From positions 1,127,226-1,191,225 of the forward strand of contig CBDCYH010000001.1 of NCBI GenBank assembly GCA_965224105.1: a stretch of DNA of 64,000 bases, read 5' to 3'. Every line of letters begins with the position of its first letter. The first letter of the stretch is position 1. Position numbers and translations under genes: made by a program. A model generated the notes under the pieces. It was not told the DNA's origin and did no database searches. It saw nothing but the letters and a program-made list of their open reading frames with translations. This stretch comes from CBDCYH01 sp965224105. GTDB taxonomy: Bacteria; Bacteroidota; Rhodothermia; Rhodothermales; JABDKH01. This document shows, piece after piece, positions 1 to 9,058 of this stretch.

Positions 1-671
1 CCAGCACCATCCGGCTTGTTCTCCTTCTTGAAATGGTAAAGCGATCCGAACGAAGAAACTGCGGTGCATTTCCCACCCATTATGTAGTGCAACCAGTCCA
101 GGTCGTGACAGGACTTCGCAAGGAGAAGTGGTGAGGAGAGTTTTTCATTCCGCCAGTTCCCCCGGACGAACGAATGTGCCTGGTGCCAGTAGCCTACCGG
201 CTCAAAATGTTGGACCGAGACAACCTGACCGATTGCTCCAGAATCAATAATCTCTTTTATCCGGCTGGTATGATGTGTGTAACGGAGAATATGACAGACG
301 GCAAGTGTCACTCCTGCACTCAATACCGCATCGTGGATCTGCTGGCATTCACTCTCTGTAGGCGCCATCGGCTTTTCAAGCAGGATATCGTAACCCTTTG
401 ACGCGAAGGCAATAGCCGGATCACAGTGCAGCGAGTCCTGAGTTGCGATAATGACGAGGTCAGCAAATTTGGATTCTGATGCAACCTCTTCCCAAGTGGA
501 AAAAGTCTTATCCGCCGGGATGGCATGATCCCGAGCAATCCGCGAGCGATATTCCACGCGCGGCTCGGCGACGGCGATAACTTGCATTCTATCCGGATGC
601 TCAAGTGCGTACGTGGCATAAGTAGCGCCTCGACTTCCCGCCCCAATCAGAACGACCTGCAAAGCTTCCAT
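1..671 (-). CDS. Gfo/Idh/MocA family oxidoreductase (3' end cut by window edge)
   Basis: The frame is open from an ATG at 671 to the window edge, giving 223 codons. The N-terminus is a Rossmann fold with the nucleotide-binding motif GAGSRG at residues 10-15, and the family's EKP signature is at residues 99-101 (DILLEKPMAP), where Lys is the usual catalytic or substrate-binding residue. A good Shine-Dalgarno sequence, GGAGGGG, lies at 674-680. Family members are NAD(P)-dependent dehydrogenases or isomerases of sugars, inositols and related polyols in the cytoplasm. It is transcribed away from the ROK kinase operon across a gap of about 140 bases, so the two probably share a control region and a carbohydrate pathway. 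The family is certain; the substrate is unknown and the C-terminal domain is not in the window. Confidence 0.9.
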   Translation of the reverse strand, partial: MEALQVVLIGAGSRGATYATYALEHPDRMQVIAVAEPRVEYRSRIARDHAIPADKTFSTWEEVASESKFADLVIIATQDSLHCDPAIAFASKGYDILLEKPMAPTESECQQIHDAVLSAGVTLAVCHILRYTHHTSRIKEIIDSGAIGQVVSVQHFEPVGYWHQAHSFVRGNWRNEKLSSPLLLAKSCHDLDWLHYIMGGKCTAVSSFGSLYHFKKENKPDGA

Positions 672-814
672 AACCCCTCCCAGATGTTCGCGCAAAGTAT
701 ATTTATCCTCGCACTACCGCAAACTCCGTACGGTCGCGAGCAGTGGGTAATTGGTTGTCGACCTTGGCGCGATTTTCTACCTTGCGAATCGAATGCTCTA
801 AACCTGATGCCACT
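672..814. promoter_or_regulatory. Divergent control region between the oxidoreductase and the sugar-catabolism operon
   Basis: This gap separates two divergent transcripts. On the minus strand it contains the GGAGGGG ribosome site of the oxidoreductase and an AT-rich stretch (690-703) with a TATACTTTG string resembling a Bacteroidota -7 element, though not a perfect TAnnTTTG. I see no clear operator repeat. Promoters for both directions are inferred from the layout. Confidence 0.35.
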
Positions 815-1795
815 TTGAATAAAGGGATCGTTGCAGGAATCGAAGCCGGTGGAACGAAGATCGTTTGCGCGGCCACACCGGTCGGTGATTTTCCGAATGA
901 GAGCGATCCTGCTAAGCGCGGCGACGAGCTGCTGGAAAGAGTTCAGTTTCCAACGCGCGACGACCCCGACGTCGTTCTCGAACAATTGATCAGCTGGCTA
1001 GAGACTCAGCAAAACAGACGTGGTCCCATCAGTGGAATTGGAGTCGCATCGTTCGGCCCTGTTGGCCTGCATCCAGACCAACCACATTATGGCTCCATAA
1101 CCGCAACACCTAAACCCGGTTGGTCGTTTACCGACATCGTCGGACCGCTCGCCCGGGCCTTCCCGCAGGCCGCAATCGGTTTTGATACAGATGTGAACGG
1201 AGCTGCCCTTGGTGAATACGTTGCGGGCGCAGCCGATGGTTTACCCGATTTTGTGTACATCACCATGGGAACCGGAATTGGTGGCGGCGGCATGCATAAT
1301 GGTGAATTGCTCCATGGAATGGTTCATCCGGAAATGGGACACCTGCTGCTCCCCGCAATTTCCGGTGACGAGTATCCAGGTAGTTGTCCTTACCACGGAA
1401 GGTGTTGGGAGGGACTATGCTCCGGGCCAGCCATATTAGCGCGCACCGGCTCATCCGCTGAAAATTTGTCTGCTGATGATCCCGTTTGGGACCTCGTGAC
1501 AACATACACAGCTCTTGCACTCACGAACATATTCCACATCCTCTCTCCTCAACGGATTCTAATCGGCGGCAGTGTTCGGAAAGCAGGCCAACTTGGCGAG
1601 ACCGAGTTCTTTGATCGTGTCCGGGAATATACACTGGATGCTCTAGGTGGATACGTGCATGCCGCCGCAGTGACCCGCAAAAACATTGCGACGTTCATCC
1701 AGCCACCTGCGCTTGGTGACGATGCGGGCGTCATTGGTGCCTTGGAGCTCGGTCGCCGGGCGCTGGCAGCCCGGAAATTGGGAAGATTACCATGA
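815..1795 (+). CDS. ROK family sugar kinase, fructokinase-like
   Basis: This is a cytoplasmic ATP-dependent sugar kinase of the ROK family. The phosphate-binding signature GIEAGGTK is at residues 8-15 from the chosen start. An internal phosphate motif (TMGTGIGGGG) and the ROK zinc motif (HPEMGH followed by CPYHGRCWEGLCSGPA) follow. The ordering and motif style match ScrK/GmuE-type fructokinases more than glucokinases or NanK, so fructose or a ketose-like sugar is the first guess. The frame also has a GTG at 743, but the added 24 residues look unlike the family; I prefer the TTG at 815, which leaves the usual short lead before the first motif. The stop overlaps the next start as ATGA. This is the first gene of a tightly coupled operon. 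Confidence 0.85.
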   Translation: MNKGIVAGIEAGGTKIVCAATPVGDFPNESDPAKRGDELLERVQFPTRDDPDVVLEQLISWLETQQNRRGPISGIGVASFGPVGLHPDQPHYGSITATPKPGWSFTDIVGPLARAFPQAAIGFDTDVNGAALGEYVAGAADGLPDFVYITMGTGIGGGGMHNGELLHGMVHPEMGHLLLPAISGDEYPGSCPYHGRCWEGLCSGPAILARTGSSAENLSADDPVWDLVTTYTALALTNIFHILSPQRILIGGSVRKAGQLGETEFFDRVREYTLDALGGYVHAAAVTRKNIATFIQPPALGDDAGVIGALELGRRALAARKLGRLP

Positions 1796-2829
1796 AGACG
1801 CTCCCTGACATGGTGACCACAGAGGCAGAACTGGACAACCTCCTCTCTTCACCGCAGGAACGCGTCGTTTCCATGTTATCCAGGCTAGCTGGAGATATTG
1901 TCGTTCTGGGTGTGGGAGGGAAAATGGGAGTGTCGCTAGCGATCATGGCCAAAAGAGCGTGTAACCTTGTTGGCGATACTCGGAAAGTTATCGGCGTTTC
2001 CAGATTCTCGGATACCGAGGCCAGGCAAAAACTCGAAGGCGCGGGAGTCGAGACTATCGCCTGCGATTTGCTCGACAGCACTGCCGTGTCAATGCTTCCT
2101 CGCTCACCGAATATCATATTTATGGCTGGCAGAAAATTCGGAACGGGCGGAGATGCTGAGTTGACATGGGCTATGAACGCCATTGTCCCTTCACACGTAT
2201 GCAAGCATTATCAAGAAAGTCGAATAGTTGCATTTTCCACCGGGTGCGTGTATCCGTTCGTCGACCATGTAAGCGGAGGAAGCCGCGAGGGTGATGCACC
2301 CAACCCCATCGGCGAATATGCTCAATCCTGCCTGGCACGTGAGCGGGTATTCCAATACTATTGTAACAAGAATAAGACTCCTGTTTGCCTCATCCGATTG
2401 AACTACGCAATCGACCTTCGGTATGGAGTGCTACATGATCTGGCAACCCTGATCCACAACGATCATCCCATTGACCTGTCGATGGCTCACTTCAATATGA
2501 TCTGGCAAGGTGATGCAAATGCAATAGCTTTGCTACAGTTGGAGAATTGCACAGTCCCGGCGAACGTGATCAACCTTACTGGTCCTGAAATACACAGCAC
2601 TAAAGCTGTATCCCTACGACTGGCCGAGGCGATGTCCAGATCCCCGCGATTTGCCGGCACCCCCCGCGATAGCTGTTACCTAAGCAACGCGAGGACTACG
2701 TTAGAGAAGTTCGGCGGCCTCACCGTCGATGCTGATACATTGATCCGGTGGAACGCGCATTGGGTATCGGGCGGTGGACGGTCACTAAACAAACCCACGC
2801 ACTTTGAGGTGAACGATGGGCGATATTGA
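1792..2829 (+). CDS. NAD-dependent epimerase/dehydratase (extended SDR), atypical active site
   Basis: This 345-residue protein has the extended-SDR nucleotide motif GVGGKMG at residues 40-46 and the catalytic Ser/Thr region AFSTGCVYP near 148-155. The active-site Tyr is probably Y176, but the usual YxxxK is replaced by Y-A-Q-S-C: the general-base-assisting Lys is missing at +4. The protein also has a longer than normal N-terminal lead (about 35 residues) before the Rossmann motif. Extended SDRs epimerise, dehydrate or oxidise nucleotide sugars or free sugar acids. It overlaps the kinase by 4 bases and the lyase by 14 bases, so translation is probably coupled. Membership is clear; whether it is catalytically conventional is uncertain. 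Confidence 0.8.
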   Translation: MKTLPDMVTTEAELDNLLSSPQERVVSMLSRLAGDIVVLGVGGKMGVSLAIMAKRACNLVGDTRKVIGVSRFSDTEARQKLEGAGVETIACDLLDSTAVSMLPRSPNIIFMAGRKFGTGGDAELTWAMNAIVPSHVCKHYQESRIVAFSTGCVYPFVDHVSGGSREGDAPNPIGEYAQSCLARERVFQYYCNKNKTPVCLIRLNYAIDLRYGVLHDLATLIHNDHPIDLSMAHFNMIWQGDANAIALLQLENCTVPANVINLTGPEIHSTKAVSLRLAEAMSRSPRFAGTPRDSCYLSNARTTLEKFGGLTVDADTLIRWNAHWVSGGGRSLNKPTHFEVNDGRY

Positions 2830-3895
2830 CAACCCAAACTGGAACGCTAACGTCGCGCGAGCCCTTCAAAAGGGCACCGTAATTCCTGCCGTGCCGCTTG
2901 CCCAGACCACCTCCGGTGAGTTCGATGAGAAATCGCAGAAGGCCCTCTTGCGGTACTACGCTGATTCGGGAGTCGGCGGAATTGCTGTCGGTGTTCACTC
3001 CACCCAATTTAACATTCGTGACCCAGGGGTTGATCTACTTGAAACGGTTCTGCGTGTATCATCAGAAACCATAGACGAATGGTGTGGGCCTGTTAGACCC
3101 ATCATAAAAATTGCGGGCATCGTTGGAGAGACCGATGCGGCAATCTCTGAAGCCGTCCTGGCCAGAAAGTTGGGCTACCATATCGGATTGGTTAGCCTTG
3201 CGGCGCTGCCAGACGCCACGGATGAGGAGTTGGTAACACACTGTGAAGCGGTCGCAGAGGTCCTTCCCATCATGGGCTTCTACCTACAGCCCGCCGTAGG
3301 AGGACGCTTCCTGTCCGAAAACTTCTGGAAAAACTTCGCCCAAATTAAAAAGGTCGTCGCGATAAAGGTTTCACCGTTTAACCGCTACCAAACGTTGGAT
3401 GTTGTTAAAGGGATTGCAAGGTCCGGCCGAGTCAACGAAATTGCTCTGTACACGGGAAACGATGACAATATTGTCGGCGATCTGCTTACCACGTACAAGC
3501 TGGCCGGTCCAGAGGGTGAAGTGACAACTCGATTTGTCGGCGGACTGCTTGGACATTGGTCAGTTTGGACGAGCAAGGTGGTCGAACTTTTTAGACAGAT
3601 TCAGTCGATCATGGAAAATGGATCAGCCATCCCTCCGGACCTTTTGGAAATCGGAGTGCAGATTACAGACATGAACGCCGTGTTGTTTGACGCGCGCAAT
3701 TCGTTCGCTGGTTGTCTTCCGGGTATACACGAGGTCTTAAGACGCCAGGGTCTTCGCGAAACTAATCGCTGCCTCGACCCAAGGGAATCACTTTCCCCCG
3801 GGCAAGCGGATGAAATTGACAGGTTGTATCTGGACTATCCGCACTTGACGGACGACGAATTTGTGCGGGCTAATTTGGACAAGTGGATGCATTAA
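2816..3895 (+). CDS. DHDPS/N-acetylneuraminate lyase family aldolase, divergent substrate loop
   Basis: This is a TIM-barrel class I aldolase or dehydratase. The Schiff-base Lys is K184 (VVAIKVSPF) and the partner Tyr is Y156 (GFYLQP), both at the expected spacing for DapA/NanA. The carboxylate-binding loop, normally GTTGE or similar, reads GVHSTQF at 59-65. This suggests the 2-keto-acid half differs from pyruvate or is held differently. At 359 residues it is about 60 longer than DapA or NanA, with extra C-terminal sequence. It lies between an SDR gene and an M20 hydrolase gene, so it likely cleaves or dehydrates a sugar-derived keto acid. It is unlikely to be the lysine-pathway DapA. Family is sure, substrate unknown. 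Confidence 0.85.
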   Translation: MGDIDNPNWNANVARALQKGTVIPAVPLAQTTSGEFDEKSQKALLRYYADSGVGGIAVGVHSTQFNIRDPGVDLLETVLRVSSETIDEWCGPVRPIIKIAGIVGETDAAISEAVLARKLGYHIGLVSLAALPDATDEELVTHCEAVAEVLPIMGFYLQPAVGGRFLSENFWKNFAQIKKVVAIKVSPFNRYQTLDVVKGIARSGRVNEIALYTGNDDNIVGDLLTTYKLAGPEGEVTTRFVGGLLGHWSVWTSKVVELFRQIQSIMENGSAIPPDLLEIGVQITDMNAVLFDARNSFAGCLPGIHEVLRRQGLRETNRCLDPRESLSPGQADEIDRLYLDYPHLTDDEFVRANLDKWMH

Positions 3896-3896
3896 G

Positions 3897-5045
3897 ATGA
3901 CCGGTGGCCCAGCTGTGGACGTTGTTGAACTCCTCCAGTCAATTGTCAAAATTCCTTCTGTAAACCCGACATCAACTGGAATGAGCGCGGTTGATGAGAA
4001 TTCCAGTGTTGGTGAAAAGGGCCTTGCCCTGTGGCTGGAATCGTTTCTCAGACGGGCTGGCTTTGCCGTTCGTCTGGATGAGGTCCTTCCGGAACGACCC
4101 AACCTTATCGCAACGTGGGGCGACGACAACGGGGAGCCGGCAGTCTGTTTGTGCTCTCATCTCGACGTAGTACCGACAACGGGAATGACCATCGAGCCCT
4201 TCGGCGGCGAACTGCGAGAAGGACAAATTTGGGGAAGAGGCTCGGCCGATCCCAAGGCCTCCGTAGCTGCCATGATCGCGGCCGCTATCGCGGAAAAAGA
4301 CTCAGCAAACTGTCCTCCACTCTGTCTGCTCTTCACTACGGACGAGGAGGCTGGCTTCGCGGGAGCCAGGCACTTCGTTCAGCATGCGGATACTGCTCTG
4401 ACTGGGGCGGTGGTTGGCGAACCAACAAACCTGATTGCCAGAACTTCGCATAAGGGAATCTTCCGGAGCCGAATCGTTACGCGAGGACGATCGGCTCACA
4501 GTGCGTTTCCTGAAAAAGGTGAAAATGCGATCATGCGGATGTCGGATGTATTGGTCGCTTTGCAGGAATACAGTGCAGGACTTGCAGGTCGCGAGACGCA
4601 TCCCCGGTTGGGAAATGCCACAATTAATGTTGGGATTATCGAAGGTGGTTCGGCTGTGAACACTGTTCCAGATTATTGCTCCATTGCAATTGATCGACGT
4701 ACGCTACCGGGCGAAACAAGGGATGGAATCCTGCGAGAGTTGAGGTCCGCTTTACAATTTGACCAGGCTGAGGTAGAAAACCCGTTCCTATTTGGTCCGG
4801 GCTTTGAAGCGCCTGAATGCGACTGGGTTGCCCGGGTGATGAAAACGCTGGGGCAAGATGGAACAATATCGATTTCTTTTGCGACGGATGCAGCAGTATT
4901 GCAAAGTGCCGGAATTGATTGCGTTGTGCTAGGTCCCGGCGATCCCGCGGCCGCACATACGGAGGACGAACACGTCGCCGTTGATCAGGTTCATCGAGCA
5001 GTTGATCAGTATCGCAAAATCATCCGCGAGTTTGCGCAAAACTAG
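3897..5045 (+). CDS. M20 family metallohydrolase (ArgE/DapE/ACY1-like)
   Basis: This is a di-zinc amidohydrolase of 382 residues. Visible metal and catalytic residues are H88 and D90 (CSHLDVVP), D118 (GRGSADPK) and the E150-E151 pair (TTDEEAGFAG). The dimerisation domain follows at about 180-290. Relatives remove N-acyl groups from amino acids or amino sugars (ArgE, DapE, aminoacylase). The ATG at 3897 begins one base after the lyase stop; an upstream GTG would run into the lyase gene and is disfavoured. As last gene of the operon it could release an N-acyl group or amide from the substrate handled by the kinase, SDR and lyase. That role is inference. Confidence 0.85.
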   Translation: MTGGPAVDVVELLQSIVKIPSVNPTSTGMSAVDENSSVGEKGLALWLESFLRRAGFAVRLDEVLPERPNLIATWGDDNGEPAVCLCSHLDVVPTTGMTIEPFGGELREGQIWGRGSADPKASVAAMIAAAIAEKDSANCPPLCLLFTTDEEAGFAGARHFVQHADTALTGAVVGEPTNLIARTSHKGIFRSRIVTRGRSAHSAFPEKGENAIMRMSDVLVALQEYSAGLAGRETHPRLGNATINVGIIEGGSAVNTVPDYCSIAIDRRTLPGETRDGILRELRSALQFDQAEVENPFLFGPGFEAPECDWVARVMKTLGQDGTISISFATDAAVLQSAGIDCVVLGPGDPAAAHTEDEHVAVDQVHRAVDQYRKIIREFAQN

Positions 5046-5065
5046 TCCGCGCTTGTAGTGGCCGG

Positions 5066-7405
5066 CTATCTCGCTACTCGTTCCTCCCAGTAGCGTAGCT
5101 TCCCGGTTCCCGGCTGGTCGGGGCTCGCGTCGAACGCCAGACCAAACTCAGACGGGAATTGCTCGTGCAGAATGCGCTCGCCTTTCTTGATCTTAACAAC
5201 ACCCGTTACGGCATAGTGGATCCACTCCGGCTCCTCGACTACAAACAAGTGAAAGGCGTCCGTCTCATAGTCGCCGTATTTTGTTTTTCCTGATTCGTAG
5301 TGGTACATGGGTCGTCGCCAATCCCGTACCAACTCCGCCTCAAGATCCAGTTTTGCTCCGATAAGATACTTTTTCCCGCCCGACTCAATCTCAACCGCCA
5401 CTGCTTCTCCCCTTCCCTCTGTTGCCAGGACGGAAATTCGGCTTGCTATGTCATCTGGGGTCGAGCTACCGTTGTGTGGTACCAGCACTGTGACGAACGT
5501 CTGGATGTCGTTCCGATAGCCATGCCGCCCGATTGCCTGGTAGACAAATTCTTCTGTTTGCCAGTATCTATCCTGAACTCCTGTTCCCTGTTCGAGGTGA
5601 TCATCGGTTGGAAAAACAATAAGCAATTTTTCGTCTCCTGGTAAAGCTATGTTTCTTAGCGAATCATAGGCAGTGAGATACCAGTTGTCACCCGAGTCAA
5701 CTATGTCTCGGGTGTGCCACATGTTTGCCATGGTCAAATACCCGGGATCCGTAAATTTGACGGCGTCGAAAACAACAAACCACTCGAGATCCTTTACGTA
5801 ATTGACAATACGATCCGCCTCGTACCCGAGGCGACGATCAATTATGCGAGTTCGGGTCATGTCGTAATTTTCCAAAGTCAGGAAATCGATTTTTCTGGTC
5901 TCGATCTCCTGGTACGCTCCGGAGTTACGAAGGAAGTCGAGCAGCTCTTGTCCTTCGACAGCGGCCCTGTTGGGTGGCGCATATCGATACTCTCCCTCTT
6001 CCTGGCCAAGTGCAATCTTGCCATTTCTAACGACCACACGATTATGGAAGTAGTCGGCGCGAAACGCTCCGAAAGGTCCGCTTGGCATAAAGTCGCGGTA
6101 GCCGCCATCGTGCAATAGGACAGAATTGTTTTTCATCAGCATCACTATGCTATTCTCATCCGAATGGCCGTGGTGCATTTTTTCTTCTTCGACCGGGATC
6201 GTGTTACGCAGATATTCGCGGAACAGCCAGCCCCCATCTCCCTCGTCGCGGTAATTGTACAGCATGTAGGTGTCTTTCTTTTCCCATCCGCTTCGAAACA
6301 CAACCTTCTTTCCGACGATATCGTCGAGCACCTCTTGAGATGCCGATGTCGGTACCTCAGCTGGCAGATCAAAGTTTGACCAGAGAAATGCATCTGACAG
6401 GCACAAAGCTGTGAAAATACTTTTTCTTTCCGGAGCCGGATCCAGGTACGCACGAAAGTACTGCGCTGCAGCCCATCGATAGCGAGGGTCATTGTTTACA
6501 GCAGCGGCCTTCTCAAAGAACGGGATCATTCTGTTCCAGGACGCACCCCATCCTGCGTCTCCAAAATCCGGTACGAGGCCCGCAGGACTAATAAGTTTGA
6601 GGAAGTACTCGAAATAGTACTGCATCACCGGGGAGCGATATAGACTTTCATCCTCGCGCACGTTTGTCGCGTAGCCCATCAACGCGTACAGCCAGATCGC
6701 GTGGTAACCTGTCGCGTCCTCAATTTCCCATTGCCCCCAATTGTCGTCAGCGATTGCCTCGCCAGCCATTTTCCACAACGTCTGCCTTTCGTGGTCTGGC
6801 ATTACCTTAGCCACATATGTGAGTGCCTCGGCCCTAAGCATGGCACGATTCATCGGCCCCCACTCCTGGAAGTTGACAAGGTAGTCGGCGCTTTCCGAAA
6901 TCGCCTGCTCCAACTTCACCCGCTCGTCATCGGAGACATGATCATTCTCTTTTAGAACTGAATATGCGTGAACATATTTCCCGAATGTAAACATGTTGGG
7001 AATAGTCGGCAGCTGGTCGCCGTATTCCGCTTTGGTCAAGTGGAAATCATCAGGGTAGAAATCCCGATAGTTTCCATAGTACAGCAGGAGTTCCTTCGCG
7101 CGATCCAGATGAAACGACTCGCCGGTAATACGGAAGGCATTTACAGATAGAGCTGCAAGGTAGATGTCGTTTGACGGCGGATTATACCCGAAGACATAAT
7201 CAAGATCGATGTTCTCCCGCCAGGTCCTGCGGCGTTCCTCCAGCGTTTCCCAATTCTCCTCGGCCGTTTGTAAGATGTAGTCGCGATATTCGTCTGCGCT
7301 CACGGCGCGGATATCATCGGTTTTGGTAAATTGTGCCGACGCTGGCAAGCAGCAGGTAAGAACGGCAAGCGTGACAAGAGTGATCGGGCGAAGTGTAGCG
7401 GACAT
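5066..7405 (-). CDS. Secreted heparinase II/III-like polysaccharide lyase
   Basis: This 779-residue protein has a signal peptide (about 1-25, ending ASAQ) and is probably periplasmic. Residues about 30-340 form the alpha/alpha-toroid typical of alginate and heparinase lyases. After it comes the heparinase II/III beta-sandwich domain, with the diagnostic HHGHSDEN motif at 411-418 followed by LLHDGGYRDF. Such enzymes cleave uronic-acid polysaccharides by beta-elimination. It is convergent with the M20 gene (20-base gap), so a joint pathway of cutting a uronate polymer outside and metabolising the unsaturated product inside is plausible but not shown. The lyase family number and the polymer cannot be told from sequence alone. 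Confidence 0.85.
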   Translation of the reverse strand: MSATLRPITLVTLAVLTCCLPASAQFTKTDDIRAVSADEYRDYILQTAEENWETLEERRRTWRENIDLDYVFGYNPPSNDIYLAALSVNAFRITGESFHLDRAKELLLYYGNYRDFYPDDFHLTKAEYGDQLPTIPNMFTFGKYVHAYSVLKENDHVSDDERVKLEQAISESADYLVNFQEWGPMNRAMLRAEALTYVAKVMPDHERQTLWKMAGEAIADDNWGQWEIEDATGYHAIWLYALMGYATNVREDESLYRSPVMQYYFEYFLKLISPAGLVPDFGDAGWGASWNRMIPFFEKAAAVNNDPRYRWAAAQYFRAYLDPAPERKSIFTALCLSDAFLWSNFDLPAEVPTSASQEVLDDIVGKKVVFRSGWEKKDTYMLYNYRDEGDGGWLFREYLRNTIPVEEEKMHHGHSDENSIVMLMKNNSVLLHDGGYRDFMPSGPFGAFRADYFHNRVVVRNGKIALGQEEGEYRYAPPNRAAVEGQELLDFLRNSGAYQEIETRKIDFLTLENYDMTRTRIIDRRLGYEADRIVNYVKDLEWFVVFDAVKFTDPGYLTMANMWHTRDIVDSGDNWYLTAYDSLRNIALPGDEKLLIVFPTDDHLEQGTGVQDRYWQTEEFVYQAIGRHGYRNDIQTFVTVLVPHNGSSTPDDIASRISVLATEGRGEAVAVEIESGGKKYLIGAKLDLEAELVRDWRRPMYHYESGKTKYGDYETDAFHLFVVEEPEWIHYAVTGVVKIKKGERILHEQFPSEFGLAFDASPDQPGTGKLRYWEERVAR

Positions 7406-7447
7406 GGAGAGTACCGTCGATGTGAATACGTTTGCAAGATACTCTCA

Positions 7448-7477
7448 CTTGCGGGGCAGATCCACCCCCGCAGCAAG
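7448..7477. repeat. Imperfect inverted repeat upstream of the lyase gene
   Basis: CTTGCGGGG at 7448-7456 pairs with CCCCGCAGCAAG at 7466-7477 apart from a bulge. It lies in the 156-base gap between the sigma54 activator and the lyase gene. No T-tract follows on either strand, so it may be an mRNA hairpin or a binding site rather than a terminator. Confidence 0.35.
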
Positions 7478-7561
7478 CCACCCTTAGGGAATCGGGATGA
7501 CAACCTTTATGAATTGGTTGCAGCCCCTTTGCGATAGTGATTGGCCACCAGCAAAGTGGAC

Positions 7562-9058
7562 TCAGGAATGACCTTCCTCTTCCCACTCTTTAATACGATA
7601 GTGCAGCCACCGCCTGGATACGCCGAGCCTGCGAGCGGCTTCAGACACGTTATTGTCCACACGATCCAGCATCGCTTTGGCATGCATACGCTCCATTTCC
7701 TTCAACGGAATGTCCTGCATTTCCGCGCCATCGATCGGTAATCGTTTGTCTTGCTTCAGTCGAAGGTCAGGCGGCTGAATGATCTCACCCCTGCACATTA
7801 CAACGCCACGTTCGATCGTGTTCTCCAACTCCCTCACATTGCCAGGCCAGGAATAGCCGGCGAGCTCTTCCAACGCCTCCGGTGAAAATGCGCGAATCCG
7901 TTCCCGCGAACCTTTAGCATGCTTGGCAAGAAAATGTTGAGCAAGAATGGGAATGTCGCTCAGTCGATGCCTTAATGGTGGCAAGTCTATTTCGATCGTA
8001 TTCAACCGGTAGTACAAGTCTTCTCTGAACTCGCCCTCCGCAATTAGGTCCGCCAGTGGGCGATTAGATGCCGAAACCACCCGCACATCCACGGATCGAG
8101 TAGCCGAATCGCCGACGCGCTTAATTTCCCCTTCCTGCAATACACGAAGCAGAGCCGTCTGCATGCGTTGGCTCAGCTCACTGACTTCATCCAAAAATAT
8201 CGTTCCGCCATCAGCGGCTTCGAATAATCCTTTTTTGTCTGATGATGCTCCCGTAAACGCTCCTTTCTTGTGTCCAAACAATTCGCTCTCCAGGAGGGAG
8301 TCGGGCAGCGAGCCGCAGAAGACTGCGACAAACGACCGGTCTTTCCGCTCACCGTTGTAGTGGATCGCCCTCGCGACCAGCTCCTTTCCTGTACCGCTCT
8401 CACCGGAGATCAGCACCGACGCGTCGGTATCAATCACACGAGACATCGTCTCAAACACATCACGCATCGCGGCACTGTTACCAATAATCTCCTCGAAGCC
8501 ATAGGCGCGGGTGACTTCGGACCGCAGATGACGGTTTTCCTCGCGCAGGGCGTGGTATAACTTTGCATTTTCAATCGCAACGGCAGCCTGATTTGCAATC
8601 GCCTGGATAAAGGGCAAGCTCTGGGGTACAAACTTACCTCTCTTAGTCACGGAATCGAGATAAATTGCGCCAATCAATTTGTTGTGTTGCTTGAGCGGCA
8701 CACACGCGATCGATTGGATTTTCTCTATCACGATACTCTCGGTAGAACCGTAACGGTCGTCCTTTTCTGCTTCAAACAAGAGCACCGGCTCGCCAGATTG
8801 AATTACCTCCTGAACGACACTGTTCGAAATCCGCACCATCTCCCCTAGTTGGCGCTCGGAAATATTCGTGTGCGCATGCACTTCGTACAGGACATCTGCA
8901 TCGGGACGGTGCAATAGAACGAATCCGCGCTCAGCGTCCAATGCGTCCATAGCAACCTGCAAAACCTCCTCCTGCAGTGCGATCGGGTCGCGCAGCGTGT
9001 TAATCTTCAAGGCTATCTCCGACAGTGCCTCGAAATCTCGGACTCGGTTGTTTTCCAT
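7562..9058 (-). CDS. Sigma54-dependent transcriptional activator with GAF sensor domain
   Basis: The 498-residue protein has three parts: a GAF domain (about 20-165), an AAA+ sigma54-interaction domain (about 190-415) and a Fis-type helix-turn-helix at the C-terminus (about 465-490). Key motifs are Walker A GESGTGKE at 219-226, the sigma54-contacting GAFTGA loop at 266-271, and Walker B GTIFLDE near 285-291. It should bind enhancer sites and open sigma54 promoters in response to a small ligand or redox signal sensed by GAF. Its start directly abuts the stop of the upstream lipoprotein gene, so they are co-transcribed. The lyase gene lies just downstream on the same strand, but I found no convincing GG-N10-GC site there. 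Confidence 0.93.
   Translation of the reverse strand: MENNRVRDFEALSEIALKINTLRDPIALQEEVLQVAMDALDAERGFVLLHRPDADVLYEVHAHTNISERQLGEMVRISNSVVQEVIQSGEPVLLFEAEKDDRYGSTESIVIEKIQSIACVPLKQHNKLIGAIYLDSVTKRGKFVPQSLPFIQAIANQAAVAIENAKLYHALREENRHLRSEVTRAYGFEEIIGNSAAMRDVFETMSRVIDTDASVLISGESGTGKELVARAIHYNGERKDRSFVAVFCGSLPDSLLESELFGHKKGAFTGASSDKKGLFEAADGGTIFLDEVSELSQRMQTALLRVLQEGEIKRVGDSATRSVDVRVVSASNRPLADLIAEGEFREDLYYRLNTIEIDLPPLRHRLSDIPILAQHFLAKHAKGSRERIRAFSPEALEELAGYSWPGNVRELENTIERGVVMCRGEIIQPPDLRLKQDKRLPIDGAEMQDIPLKEMERMHAKAMLDRVDNNVSEAARRLGVSRRWLHYRIKEWEEEGHS

Noticed and set aside
320..818. Small frames on both strands at the left edge
   Set aside because: They overlap the true oxidoreductase gene in other frames; the correct frame is the one running off the edge from 671.
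7406..7561. Sigma54 promoter before the lyase gene
   Set aside because: The nearest GG...GC strings have spacing of 9 or 12, not 10 bases, so the site is not convincing.
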